Source: Rosa chinensis
Lineage: Eukaryota > Streptophyta > Magnoliopsida > Rosales > Rosaceae
Reading direction: 5' to 3'
DNA length: 64,000 bases
Assembly (NCBI RefSeq): GCF_002994745.2
Contig: NC_037094.1
Coordinates: forward strand, 14,383,001 to 14,447,000
Positions 44,216-55,632 of the stretch are shown here, in pieces. The number at the start of each line of letters is the position of its first letter. The first letter of the stretch is position 1. Below the pieces are notes generated by a model that was not told the DNA's origin, made no database searches, and saw only the letters and a list, made by a program, of their open reading frames with translations. A program made the translations under genes and the position numbers.

Positions 44216-44526
44216 ATGAAGGCATTGCAATGTTCATGTACCAAGGTGTGGTTGTGGGGCTAGTTGTCATTCCAAAGAGCAACGCTGATATGCGTTCCAC
44301 CAAAAATATCAATGTCGAGGTGAAGTTGAGTACTAATGGATTGCCGAGCAATTCCAATCTTGAGAGTGAATTGAGTAACGGGGTGTTGAAGCTGAGCAGT
44401 CAAGCTGAATTAACTGGAAAGGTTCAACTGATGCTCATAATGAAGAAAAAGAAGTCTGATAACATGGACTGCACCATGAAATTCGATCTGTCCACAAAAA
44501 GGGTCTAGTCTTTGGAATGCAAGTGA

Positions 44527-45488
44527 GGAATTATTGGAGGGTTTATTTTTTGACGCACTTCATATTGAAACCTATAATGCAAGCCGGGTCGCATTGTAAT
44601 TCACTTCTATTCTTTTGTTCGTTCACTGAAACTTGTATTTCTTAGTACAAATATATTTAGCCGAAAAGTCGGTGAGTGGATTTACAATGTAGTCTTCGAA
44701 AGCGAAAGCGTCCTTTTCATTTTTTAATTTTTTCTTTACGATAGGTAATCATGATGTTTAATTAAAAACATATGTTTCAAGTATTAAATTGATACTTTAT
44801 GACTTGGCAAGTTTTAATAGGGTAGTGAGCAAATTTGACTCCCATTGATAAAAGGATGTTGCCGAAGAAATTTAGTCAAATAAGACCATGAAAATTTCGT
44901 CAATTAAAAAATTTTACCAACCAAATTTCATCGATTAGAAGATTTTACCAGCAAAGTGCGTCCCTTTTTTATTTCACATTAGAGGTATTTGGCGACGACT
45001 TTCCCTCACTAAGAGAACGCTGACGATTTTTATCAACAAGATAATTTTGACAAATATTTTATCGGCAAATGTGTGCTCATGTTTATTTTATGTTCTATCT
45101 GAGACTTTAATAACAAAAAATTTATCAGCTAATCAGACCAATTACCCTGAAGTCTTAATCAATGAAACTGTAGAATACAATGTACGCTATCAAAAACTTT
45201 CCTAACATCATATCATCATTATCATGTAGATAGGTCAGAGGCAGAGGCAACAGAGCAGGATCCATGAAGCGAAACTCAGTCTTCCCAACCATAGATACGT
45301 GACTAGCAAATTTCATACGACCAATTAAGTATACATACATCTCCTTATTTATTTTATTACTATCAAGAAATAATAAATGAGCTACACACTAGCTCTCTGT
45401 AAACAAATCCAAAGCCCCACAACAGAAAGAACAGGGCAAGAAACTCAGAACAAGAACAGAGAAAGAAAAAAAAAAAACCAAGGCAATA
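44527..45488. other. Intergenic, convergent LEA-8/LEA-9
   Basis: AT-rich, with AATTTCGTCAATTA/AAATTTCATCGATTAG-type short similarities near 44890-44940. No gene was seen. Confidence 0.5.
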
Positions 45489-46049
45489 TCATTTACAAGT
45501 CAAATCGTAAACAACCTTGTTTGGAACATTAACAATCATCGAGCAGTTCATATTCGCGGTCTTCCTCTTCTTCATCATCCCCATCAATGACACCTTACCA
45601 GTCACCCTCGAAAGAGCCGTCAGTGTCACATTCCCTGAAGTCAGCTCAGTGGCAAGGCTGTTATCCGACACCCCACTCGAGTTTACGTCAATGGTCACAT
45701 TCAATCTCTTCGTCTTCTTCAAACCGGCGCGTGACTTGATAATGTCACCACTTCCCAGCGTGACATCCCCGTAGGTCACATTAGCCTTAGTGGCATCGAA
45801 CCTGTAGCTCCCGAAATTCTTGTTCTTCACGGTAACTTCAGCAATGAGAGTTGCGGTGAAGGAAGTATTGGAGGTGCTTTCGAGGGTTTGGACAGTCACG
45901 GACCTCAGCCTCACGCTCGGGGTTTTGATCTTCATCACGGTCAATCCGAAAACGGTCATGACTATGATTTGGAACACAATGAAGATTCCAATGTATGCAA
46001 AGCATTTCCTGTTCTTCTGGATTTTCTTGAACCTCTCTGATTCCAACAT
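45489..46049 (-). CDS. LEA-9: divergent LEA_2 membrane protein
   Basis: 186 residues, single exon, MLESERFKKIQKNRK start. The tail is only about 16 residues; helix about 17-39 is almost identical to that of the MAEK group (AYIGIFIVFQIIVMTVFGLTVMK). The domain is diverged: KNKNFGSYRFDATKA, KSRAGLKKTKR, GKVSLMGMMKKRKTANMNCS, end DLTCK. Several NxS/T sequons (NVT, NSS, NCS) agree with an extracytoplasmic C-part. TATA at about 46177-46185. Intact; probably an older duplicate or founder-like member of the cluster. Confidence 0.95.
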   Translation of the reverse strand: MLESERFKKIQKNRKCFAYIGIFIVFQIIVMTVFGLTVMKIKTPSVRLRSVTVQTLESTSNTSFTATLIAEVTVKNKNFGSYRFDATKANVTYGDVTLGSGDIIKSRAGLKKTKRLNVTIDVNSSGVSDNSLATELTSGNVTLTALSRVTGKVSLMGMMKKRKTANMNCSMIVNVPNKVVYDLTCK

Positions 46050-46177
46050 GGCTGGTTCTTAAGTTGTGGGAGGGTATAGACTCAAAAGGGTAGGTACTAA
46101 AATTGGATATGTCTGTGTTTTAGGAGATTGAGAAGAATTTGGAGGGGGTTTGTGATAGAGGGCTGGTTGGTATAGCA

Positions 46178-46186
46178 ATATATACA
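46178..46186 (-). promoter_or_regulatory. LEA-9 TATA box
   Basis: GTATATATT on the minus strand, about 130 bp before the ATG. The TCTAGATGAT block of the MAEK group is not visible upstream. Confidence 0.5.
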
Positions 46187-47566
46187 GAGTTGGGTGAGGT
46201 CGCCTGGGTCAGGAGCTTGGTTTTTTGAAAACTGCAGGGAAATTCTGGGGCGGTTTTACTTTTCTTCTGGTTAGCGTGTTGAGAAAATATCAAATGGTGT
46301 TTTAGTCTTCAGAAAATTGTCAATAGAGGCGACTTGGACGAAGTTGATCGAGTATTGAACCAAATAAATTATATCAGAAGCTTCCCACAGAGCTTGACCC
46401 AGAATGTTTGTGAATAACCATTAGGCTTTATGCTTTGATAACAAAACGTACCATTCAAATGTTGGGATGGTCACAGACCCAAGCGTGTGATTTGGTCCGA
46501 CCCAAGAAAATTAGGAAAACACAGAAAATGGTAGCCTAATTTCTTCTCCTGTTCTCACTATTTCTTAATTACAAAATTCAAAATACAATTGACCAAAAAA
46601 AAAATTTTAATACAAAAAAAGGGGGGGATTGGACTCAAAAGTTCACGCGCAAAATATCCATTCAGTTGGGTTGGGCATGAAGTTTACCTCGGTTTTTTTT
46701 GATGCAGAATAACTTGGCCCAAAATATTTATTGAAATCATTTTGAACTTGGAACAAACTAGCTAGTAGGATTTGGTGACAAATACATCGATAAATTATTG
46801 TATCTGGTACCAAACTATATCAAAATAGTCAATTGCCTCTCTACAGTCAAAATTTCGTCAACCCTTGCACGTGCCAATCACCTGTAATAGGCAACGCGAT
46901 CACAAAATATAAATTCTACTCGCAACTACTTAAAAACTATTTGGAAGTAAAGTATTAAGTAGTTGTGGACACTATGGGTTTAAATAGCCAACTAGGGATG
47001 AGAATCGATCAGAACGAATGGCACCACTCTATGCTAACCAAAGTTGGAAGGTTTCAATTTAGTTTTGTAGTCGGTTTATATATAGTTTCATCTACAGGCT
47101 ACACAAATTTCATGTATCAGTTGGTTCAAAGTTTAAATTTCAATCTCAAGTTAATGAGAAGTATTAACATTTTGTCTCAATTGCAAGACATGGCATATAG
47201 TTTATGTCATGGAGCCTACTTTGATGCTGATATAGATATGATGAGGGCTTTTTGATTATTACAAAAATTAATCCTAGCCAAACACGTCCTACTGTAACTA
47301 TTTTCTCTTATTTTGGGAATGCAACATTTTGTATCAGATGCAATATAAAAACACATTATTTACTTTAAAATATCGATATTCTTACATTGAAATGGACAAG
47401 ATATTATTACATTACGGACAATAATTTGTAGAATCCTGATTGATTGTAGTTCCTCCATTTTTCAAATACGTACAAACGATCTCTCTGATTAATGTTTTTT
47501 TTTAATTTCTCGTTAAATATCCAATAATTCATTGTTCTCAAGTGAGAACTGAGAAGTATGGTTAAC
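46187..47566. other. Intergenic, no gene seen
   Basis: AT-rich; the frame at 46965-47255 has no recognisable domain. Confidence 0.45.
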
Positions 47567-47574
47567 GAGATGAG

Positions 47575-49464
47575 TAATGCTAGGTGAACCACCTTTTAGG
47601 GAACCACCTTTTGGGGAACCACCTAGAGCCCACCTTAGATGGCAGCTTATGTGGCATAGCCACGTCATTGAAGCATAATTTTTTTTTCTCAATTACCAAA
47701 ATTCCTTTTTCTTTTTTCACTTTCTTAAATTTATTATTTGTATTTTTTTTTGTTCTTTCTGATCTAATCATCTGTGACAAATTTATCAGACGTTGTTCTC
47801 TTCCTTCCTACTCTCGCCTCTCCTCTCAACCTTCTCACCTCCTCTTTAATTGATCAACGTCTTCTCAATCCGATTTCGATTTTCTCACAACCAAATGTTC
47901 CATTTCCAAGGCTTCAAGAAAACCCATGTATTTTTGCCCCTTGTGTCTTGGACAGGTTTCAAGAAAGCTTAAATGCATTGCAGTAGAATCTGCTAACTAC
48001 ACCCAATTAAGAACATAGTTGGAACAAATAAAAAAAATTAAAATGAGTTTCTTTGTGCCCGGGCAAGAGGAAGAAGGGCTTCGAATTTAGTAGTAAGCAG
48101 CTATTATCCATTATCAGTTATTACTGTTTTATTACATATGATTTTCAATTTGTTGATAGTTTTGGATGAATTGGGGATTAGGTTGAAAAGGTTGATGAAA
48201 GTGTCAAGGTTACAATTATTGAGGAAGACGACGAGGACTGGTTGCTTCCTCCGCCCAAAGTTAATAAGAAATTGGGTGACAATTACATCTTGTAGCAATG
48301 GTTATGCCCGTTCAAGACACTAGGGGCAGAAGGATCCGGCTCCTCTAAAGTGAGGAGGGTGTGAATTTACTTCAATTTCATAAAATCTGGACTCTCTGTC
48401 TAATCTAAGGGTCCTGACAATTGACACATTATTCTTCCACTAATTTTTCATCTAAACTCTAGTTAACTTACGGTTAACTCTAAAAAAAAATAATAAAAAA
48501 AATAAACAACAAAAGAAACACAATTGGGGATTTCTGTGAGTGATAAAAACTGGATGGGATTGGCTACCTGTGCATCATATCGTATTAGCAGAGAGTGTTT
48601 GGTGGAACATGATTCCTACCCTTTATTTAACATTGAAAACTAGAAACAATGGTTTGTCATCTCTCCATGGGTATCAAAGGACCAATGAAGAATCTAAGTT
48701 CCTAAAGCGTTGAGGTAATATGCATGGTGAATTCATTTGGTGAAATGATAAGTCTCTGATCGTTGCTTCATTCTATCACACCTAGAGGAAGCCGGCTTGG
48801 TCAGTCACCAATTTGTAGCTTTGAATCTTCAATAAACTTATGTAAGACATGGATTGAATATGTGATCAATCGTAAGCAGAGACGTTTGGAAAGCAAAGAG
48901 AAATAGAGAAGGAAGCAGATAGAAGGAACTTGACGCGGAGGTTTCTCCTGACGAGAAATCCCTAATTATTATTTTTTTTTTCTTTTAGAGTTAACGGCAA
49001 TTTAACTAGGGTTTAAATTAAAATTAAAAATTGGTGGGAGAGTGATGTGTCAATTGTCAGGACCCGTAGATTAGATAGAGAGTCCAGATTTTATGAAATT
49101 GAAGTAAATTCACACACTTCTCACTTTAGAAGAGCCGGATCCGGGGCAGAAATTCATGAGCTTTATTGAAGCCTTGGAAATGGAACATTTGGTTGCGAGG
49201 AAATCGAAATCGGATTAAGAAGGCGCTGATCAATTGAAGAGGAGGTGAGAGGAGGGAGGAAGAGAACAACGTCTGATGAATTTGTCGCAGATGATTAGAT
49301 CAAAAAGAACAAAAAAAAAAGGTTTAAAAGATAAATTTAAGAAAGTAAAAAAAGAAAAAGGAATTTTGGTAATTGAGAAAGAAAAAAATTATGCTTCGAT
49401 GACGTGGTTATGCCACCTAAGGTGGACTCTATGTGGTTTCTCAAAATGTGATTCGTCTAGCATA
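47575..49464. mobile_element. Long-TIR foldback element (outer)
   Basis: Flanked by GAGATGAG at 47567-47574 and 49465-49472. The two arms are inverted repeats over about 300-370 bp: 47575-47945 against 49150-49464, with shared ATTGAAGCATAATTTTTTT, TGATCTAATCATCTG and AACGTTGTTCTCTTCC-type wording. The left tip has a threefold GAACCACCTTTT repeat. The 8-bp duplication suggests hAT, but the ends (TAATGCTAGG) are not canonical. No transposase. A second foldback element is inserted inside. Confidence 0.75.
48332..49142. mobile_element. Mutator-like foldback MITE (inner)
   Basis: It begins GGATCCGGCTCCTCTAAAG and ends CTTTAGAAGAGCCGGATCC, with arms of about 180 bp. The 9-bp target duplication GGGGCAGAA lies at 48323-48331 and 49143-49151. 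At 811 bp with no credible ORF, long arms and an exact 9-bp duplication fit a Mutator-type MITE. Confidence 0.9.
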
Positions 49465-49472
49465 GAGATGAG

Positions 49473-49993
49473 GTATTGCTCTTGTATAATGAAATTGATC
49501 GAAAGACTGAAATGATTGGAACAGGGTATAGGCAAACACCTAAAAAAATTAGGTCTTGCATGCACTCGTTTCCTTTTCTGAAAAAACAAGATGAAGCATA
49601 TATGAAGTCTCATGACCTAATTAGAGTAAACCCGTTCGTTAAATTCTTCTTTCTCAAGCAAAGAAGAAAAAGATCACGGCCACTTACTTGAAAAGTAAAG
49701 TAAAAACACTTCATAAAAAGCTTGATTAATATTGTCAATTTATCAATATCATAAAGAAATAAAGTTCAGATCATTTGTTTTCTGTTTTTTTTTCTTAGGT
49801 GACTTTTAAATTCTGATAAATAAATGGAGATTTTTGCTTAAAGGGATCGCCAGCCAAAAATGCATAGCCGTCCATGCCTTTGCAGTTTTGCCATATTAAA
49901 TCTTTGGCAGCCTATTACATGCATATTCTGAATTTGTGATAGCTAGGAAGCTTTTGAGCTTAATGAAAGATTAAGATCTTAATTAAGTTAGGT
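49473..49993. other. Intergenic, no gene seen
   Basis: No credible gene; small frames only. Confidence 0.4.
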
Positions 49994-50373
49994 TAGAGCA
50001 TCTTTAACAATGTTAGTCATTTTTTAGTCAAATTTTTTGCCAAAGTAGCTAAAAAGTCATTTTGGCTAGCCAGTTTAGAAATACGTTTGCATCAGTATGG
50101 TGTTCTCTGTTTTAGCTAGTTTTGAATTTATATTATTTTTTAAATGAATATTAAGTACTATATGTATTTATAAATTACATAAAATAACTCAAAATGAATG
50201 TTTTAAATTATAGAGAGTCGCATCTCGCTCTCTACATTTAGGAGCAAAATAGTTAAAAATTATAATAGAGAGTCACTTAGGAGTCTAGTGAAGCTGCTAA
50301 AATATATAAAAAGTTAAATATACTCTCCAAAATAGATAAGGAGCCAAAATAAAAAGTCTACAAAAGATGTTCT
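49994..50373. mobile_element. MITE-like element
   Basis: The left end AGAGCATCTTTAACAATGTTAG and the reverse complement of the right end, AGAACATCTTTTGTAGAC, are loose inverted repeats of the AGAGCATCT type seen in hAT MITEs. 380 bp, AT-rich, no ORF. Target duplication unclear. Confidence 0.5.
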
Positions 50374-51069
50374 GATACGTCAATTTATAAGTTTGTGAAC
50401 ATTGGAAACTGAAAGAAAGGTGTGTACGTGGCAGTTAATCAGCACTTTTCATATGAGCATTTTGGGAAACGCTTTTAACTTAATGCAAGATTACGTAGAC
50501 CAGAATTAATTTATGTATTTGTGAACAATGAAACAGTGCATCCTTTATACCTACTCATCAATATTAACTATGTTCCAAGTTTGAGTGGATGGTGAAGCTT
50601 ATGGAACTGTGCAAAGACTTGAACAAACTTAACAGCGTTACAAAGAACTTTAGAACATTATATCCCTCCTTGGTAGGATGAATTATCCGACGAGCACTCA
50701 CCCCATCTAGTATTATTTTCATTAATCAAAATTGTAGGGTGTTAATTGATTACTAGCTACTATACTGTTTAATCCGTGGTTAATTATGATATATTTTGAC
50801 TCAGTTGCCTGCCTAACTAGCTAGTTAAGCACTTAAGCCTTCCAAAAGGAGGATACATCAATCTCAATAATTCATATTAACATAATAGTAAAAGAATGTA
50901 TAATCAATATATAACTCAATAACCCAAATGCCAACTACAAAGTACATCTCCAATACCCAAAATGAAAACGGAAAAAATACAAATGGAATACTAGCTAGAT
51001 CAAACAGACACATAGAAACAAAGTTCAAACCCCCAAAATTTTACATCTACAACATATATAGAACTTTGA
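50374..51069. other. Intergenic, 3' flank of LEA-10
   Basis: AT-rich with no gene or repeat recognised. Confidence 0.5.
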
Positions 51070-51618
51070 TCACTTGCACATCAAATTCTCAACAGCCTTG
51101 GTTGACAAATTGAGCGACATGGTGCAGCTCATTTTACCAGACTTGTTCTTCTTGATGATCTTCATTATTTCGACCTTCCCCTTCAAAGTGGACTCACTGG
51201 TCAGGTTCACAACCCCAGCGTTGATGGCGCTTGTGAGGTTTGTGGTTCCAGTCAACTTGTCCGAGCTAATGCTAATGGTGATGTCAGTTCTCCTTGTCGA
51301 TCGAGCTTTGGCTTTCTGGCTTGGGACATCAGTAGACCCGATTACTTGGCCATCATACAAGATTGAGACAGTGCTGTTGGGGTATTTGAAGTGACCGAAG
51401 TTCGTGTTCTTGACAGCAAATTTGGTCACCAAATCGGCGCTGAAAGACGGAGAGCTTGGGCTGCCGGAATTGAAGTTACTGGCAGTCACGGTTTGGAACC
51501 TGACTTTGGGACCCTTTATCTTCAACACGGTGAGTGCGAAGATCGTGATCACTATGATTTGAAACACGATGAAAATAGCAACATAGGCTAGGCACTTCTT
51601 GTTTCCCCCTCCTTTCAT
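51070..51618 (-). CDS. LEA-10: short-tail LEA_2 membrane protein
   Basis: 182 residues, single exon, MKGGGNKKCLAYV start. Only about eight residues precede the helix (about 9-32, AYVAIFIVFQIIVITIFALTVL). The LEA_2 domain carries VKNTNFGHFKYPNSTV, QKAKARSTRR, GKVEIMKIIKKNKSGKMSCT, and ends NLMCK. NST, NLT and NKS sequons support an outside-facing C-part. TATA-like GTATATAAATAC on the minus strand at 51755-51766. It is the most diverged member at the cluster edge. Intact. Confidence 0.95.
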   Translation of the reverse strand: MKGGGNKKCLAYVAIFIVFQIIVITIFALTVLKIKGPKVRFQTVTASNFNSGSPSSPSFSADLVTKFAVKNTNFGHFKYPNSTVSILYDGQVIGSTDVPSQKAKARSTRRTDITISISSDKLTGTTNLTSAINAGVVNLTSESTLKGKVEIMKIIKKNKSGKMSCTMSLNLSTKAVENLMCK

Positions 51619-51754
51619 TTTTGTACGTGTTTTGGGATTGTTTTTGTGTTTGTGAAGAAAGGAAACTCTGTTTATGAAATTGGGTGCTCAAAGATGTTGT
51701 AGAAAGCTGTGAGGAGATGAAGGAGATGAATGTATTGGAAAAGCAAAGTGTTGC

Positions 51755-51766
51755 TGTATTTATATA
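51755..51766 (-). promoter_or_regulatory. LEA-10 TATA box
   Basis: GTATATAAATAC on the minus strand, about 140 bp before the ATG. Confidence 0.55.
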
Positions 51767-52058
51767 CTTTTGTGGTGTCTGATACAAGATAATGGAGTTT
51801 AGGAAATACAAGTGGAGACTGGAGACATGTGATTTGTTTTCTCTTGGGTTATTTATTTTTTTTTTCCTTTTATTCAATCTTTGATTTTTTCTCTGTTGAT
51901 ATTTCTAAACGTGTTCGGTATGGAGGACTTTGACCGATATATTACAAATAATGACAGAAGCTTCTGAAAAATATCTCCACCATATAACCTAGCTATCAGT
52001 TTTATTTTCCCAGCTAGGCCCTGAAAAGGTTGCTTTTCAATGGCTTCAAATCCTCTAT

Positions 52059-52211
52059 CCCAATTGCCCGATCCCCACCCTGTCCCTTCATTTTGATTGG
52101 TTGACAAAGATTAAAAAATGCTTATCTTAAACTTCGTTTCATTTTGTTTCATTTTTTTACCTTTGTCAACCAATCAAAATGAAGGGACAGGGTGGGGATA
52201 GGGCAATTGGG
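52059..52211. repeat. 51-bp-arm hairpin, one mismatch
   Basis: Left arm 52059-52109 (CCCAATTGCCC... to ...GGTTGACAAAG) and right arm 52161-52211 are reverse complements over 51 bp, with one mismatch near the outer end and a 51-nt AT-rich loop. No ORF. It could be a small foldback MITE or the stem of a small-RNA precursor. Confidence 0.95.
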
Positions 52212-53682
52212 GACAGAAAATTTCCTCCCCTTCTCAATTGTTAATTTAACAATAACGAATGGAGTACGGAAGCCCCAAGATGAGAACAGCTTGGACACAG
52301 TTTAGTTATTCGACAATGTATATTTGTCTGCAAATTTGATGTATATAATAAAAAATTTATTAATCTTATAAAGAATTATTTAAAATATGATCAATAGTTT
52401 CAATCATTGAATTATTCTATGATAAGTGAAGGTTTATAAAATTGTAAAAACGAACTTATAAACCTTATAGTTGGCATGTATATAAATATCTCAATACATA
52501 TAGTTCACATTTATTTAAATACAGACGGCTAATAATTAAACGTATGTTTTATTATATGAAAACTTGCATACCAAGTCAGTCGGCAAGTCTCCACCCCAAA
52601 ACCCAAAATTACCATACCAAAAATAGCAATGACAAGGAGATTAGAAGGTTCAAATTAACACCTTATTCTAATTCAGTGCACACCAAGCTTAATTAATTCC
52701 GAAACTGACTTGGAGTCTGGGAACACCTACAATGACTAGGTTTATGGCAGAAAAAGACTCTTAATTGGATGCTCAAGTGGGGGGGGTCGTTGTCACCGTG
52801 ACATGCCTCTCTCTTCTTATCTTCTGGAAGAGAAAGACACCTTCGAATTGTTCGTACAGCTAGCATATCAACGTGTGGCGTGGCGTGCGAAGCTGCCAAT
52901 ATTACAAAATCTGCCAAGAAAGACCAGACCAGATCGATCAATTTGCATGTTGGGAAATGTCCATGAAAGACAGCAGAGAGAGCATTATCGATCATTATAT
53001 TAGAATTAGAGAAAGACCTTGGCAGAGGATAAAACAAAACGACTTAATTAGGAGGCTGCTTCTCTCCTCCTCCTATAAATTGCAGCAGCCATTCTAGACC
53101 TTCGTCTTCGTCAAAGCTTTGGAGCTTAGTACGGACGTGGGGTCTGAGCTACTATCGAATTACATATGGAGTTGCCTTATGAACAACAAACAGGAACAGT
53201 TAAAAGATGCCTCCTCTAGGCTGTAGTCTCTCCAAAGTCCAATCAACTACAATGATACGATATATATCAGGGCAAATTTTCAACGGGGAATACCATTTCG
53301 AACATGGCACCAGATTAGTGTTATGATTAATCATTACTTCAAATACGACCTACTAATACAAATTATAGGAACGAATTAGGGATACCTGGCCTCAAGAGTC
53401 GTGCAGACATGGACGTCCACGCTTGAACATTTTCTCTCTTGGGATGAATAATTTAATTCTAACAGGGTGTTAAAAATAAGAGAATCCTAGCATTATGTTG
53501 TGGCCTGTTCAATCATTCGACTACAATATGTTTATTCAATATTACCAAATTATATTGAAAGATTAATTAATGAAACAAATTAAGGTTGGCTAGTCATGTT
53601 GCTCATACCTTACCAAATCATGTATCGTTTATCATCTATTGGTTTGTTTGGTGCGATTTGTTAGCCTTGCATCTTGTCACAG
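52212..53682. other. Intergenic, no gene seen
   Basis: Short frames at 52693-53097 overlap on both strands and show no domain. No RNA gene recognised. Confidence 0.45.
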
Positions 53683-53870
53683 CCCTACTACTACAAAAAG
53701 GGCCTATGGGGACATGTGTTTTGGGGACAGATAAGTTATCTGTGACTAAGTTGATCAATAGGCACATGTATGGATATATGTCCCACTTAAAAGTTAGAGA
53801 CACAGTTCGTCTGTGCATATTGATAATGCAACTGACGTCGGCCCCAGTTTACTAATCTATACGGTAAACA
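53683..53870 (+). mobile_element. Possible CACTA-type end remnant
   Basis: CCCTACTACTACAAAAAGGG followed by GGGACATGTGTTTTGGGGAC resembles the terminal wording of plant CACTA elements (CACTACTA-GAAAAA). The second end and transposase were not found, so this is tentative. Confidence 0.3.
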
Positions 53871-53879
53871 AAATCATTT

Positions 53880-54807
53880 TAATGGATAAACAGAAACCAT
53901 ATTCTCTCTCACCTCAAAAACCCTATGGCTCCCGCCGTTCGAATTCTTGTTCTCATCCGGCGGCGCCCGGATGTTGGGATGGCCTCTGGCCTCCTGCCGT
54001 CATGAGGTTGTTGCCGGACGGGAGAACTACTGCCCATGGTGGCTTCGTCGGATAAATCTGCTATGGCTTTTCAGTTGGTTCGGCTGGATGGTTCCGATGG
54101 TGGTGGTCGAGCTGCACGGGTCGGTATTCCTTCCCCACCTATGGGTTTCCTGGATGGCAGGCGTCAGGGATCTCGATCGATGGCGGTGGGTTTTGGGCAG
54201 CCTGGATCGGGGATGGTTTTGGTCCGTAGTGATGCAGGTCGTGGTGGCATTGCTTGGGCAAAGTGATGATGCAGGTCGTTGCGGTTTGGAACGCCAAGAG
54301 GCTGGAGTGGCAGTGCAAGGCATAGCGACGTGAGTCAGACGGATCTTGCCGGATGGTGCTGTACGATGGGGATGGGAGGAGCAGGCTAATTGGCCCGAAC
54401 TAGTTTGATGGGCCTGGGGCGAACTTCCTTGCGGACTACCATGTTAGGTTGCAAGTTGTTGGGCGGGGTTTTCTGCCCTAGTCCAATGTTTATTTGGGCT
54501 AGGGTTTAGAGTCTAGGCCCAACCCTATGTTTTTTAGTTTTTTCTAAATTACAATAATTCCTTGTATTAGGAAACTAAGCACCGATGTGCACTCTATGTC
54601 TCTGGAGTAGTATCGAATGAGGATATCCGCTATCTCTACGATCTGAAATGTATAATGAGTGGGTCTATTTCTACGTACCATTGTGGGTACTACCACTACC
54701 TTCTTGCCTGTTTATTTTCTTAAATGACAGCGGAATGGTATGTAACGGTCTATTCTGGCTTGTGATGAATATACTATTTCGCCCCGTGGGCTTGATTAAA
54801 AAAAAAA
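53880..54807 (+). mobile_element. GC-rich A-tailed segment, possible retroposon
   Basis: A CT-rich start (near 53900), a GC-rich block (53930-54440) open in several frames, an AT-richer 3' part and a terminal A run at 54798-54810 repeat the layout of the retroposon at 34616-35639. No RT or known domain and no target duplication identified. It could also be a retrocopied exon. Confidence 0.4.
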
Positions 54808-54812
54808 AAAGA

Positions 54813-55339
54813 ATTAAATATTGTTTACTTCCTATATTTATAGGGTTTCATCGTTTCAGTCCCTGACCTTCGAATTTCACCTAAAAAGTCCCTGAACTCT
54901 CAATTTCCTCCCAATTGGTCCATGTCGTCAAAATTTTATGTTAAAGTTGCCGAAAATGTCTATTATGCCCTCACATACTTTTTTTTTTTAATTTAATTTT
55001 TCTCTGTTTTATTTCTTTTTTTTCATTTCACCTCTTGAAGGTCTGTGGATTGGAACCATCTTGATGAGGAAATTAACAGAAGGAGGCGAAAGAGCTGAAA
55101 GAAAAAGAGGTAAAAAGAAAAATAAATAAATAAAGAGAGGACGAGAATTTTTTTTTTTTAAGTAAATGAGGGTATAATAGACTTTTTAGGGAAAGATAAC
55201 GGAGTTTTTGACGGATGCTTGATAGTAGGGACCGATTGGGAGAAAATTGGGAGTTCAGGGACTTTTTAGGTGAAATTCAAAAGTCAGAGATTGAAACGAT
55301 GAAACCCTATAAGTATAGGGAGTAAACAGTATTTAACCC
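54813..55339. mobile_element. Long-TIR MITE
   Basis: Left arm (ATTTATAGGGTTTCATCGTTTC, AATTTCACCTAAAAAGTCCC) and right arm are inverted repeats over about 150 bp. The right end reversed begins GGTTAAATACTGTTTACTCCC. About 0.53 kb; the middle is purine-rich. It abuts the A-tail at 54810. The terminal wording matches Mutator-like MITEs. Confidence 0.8.
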
Positions 55340-55530
55340 CAAAAAAAAAAGTCATTTTAATGGTGCAAATTTTTTCAAAAAGATTTAGGGGGTAAACAGT
55401 ATTTAACCCAAAAATATAGGGAGTAAATAGTATTTACTCCCTATAAGTATAGGGATTAAACAGTATTTAACCCAAAAAAAAAAAATCATTTTAATGGTGC
55501 AAATTTTTTCATAAAGATTTCTACACCACA
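55318..55530. repeat. Direct duplications of MITE edge
   Basis: AACAGTATTTAACCC with an A run, TCATTTTAATGGTGCAAATTTTTTC and AAAGATTT occurs at about 55326-55388 and 55453-55523. Between them, GGGAGTAAATAGTATTTACTCCC forms a small palindrome. Confidence 0.8.
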
Positions 55531-55577
55531 ATATGTATCAACGTCTCTCACCAAAAAAAAAAAAGAAGAAAAAAAAA

Positions 55578-55632
55578 CGTAGCTACCACCAATGAAACTC
55601 AGGTTAAACTTTGAGTTTCACTCATAGCTACG
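55578..55632. repeat. Two-block hairpin
   Basis: CGTAGCTA (55578-55585) pairs with TAGCTACG (55625-55632), and TGAAACTCA (55593-55601) with TGAGTTTCA (55612-55620). Unequal internal loops and a 10-nt end loop. Origin unknown. Confidence 0.8.

Larger units (their letters stand above)
39919..44526 (+). pseudogene. LEA-8: LEA_2 gene split by transposons
   Basis: The 5' end is a LEA promoter (TATA-like AGTATATACA near 39836, leader CACTTGCAAAGCAG) and ATGGCTGAG at 39919-39927. LEA similarity then stops and transposon DNA follows to 44215. The gene resumes at 44216 (ATGAAGGCATTGCAATGTTC, equal to the DAGIATF block) and runs through STKNINVEVKLSTNGLPS to DLSTKRV. A TAG at about 44505 stands five codons before the normal end SLECK and stop at 44524-44526. 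The codons for the N-tail, helix and first half of the domain are gone. Clearly dead. Confidence 0.9.

Noticed and set aside
53947..54333. 128-codon Trp/Val-rich ORF and antisense partner
   Set aside because: Frames are open on both strands in GC-rich DNA; no domain, and the unit looks like a retroposon.
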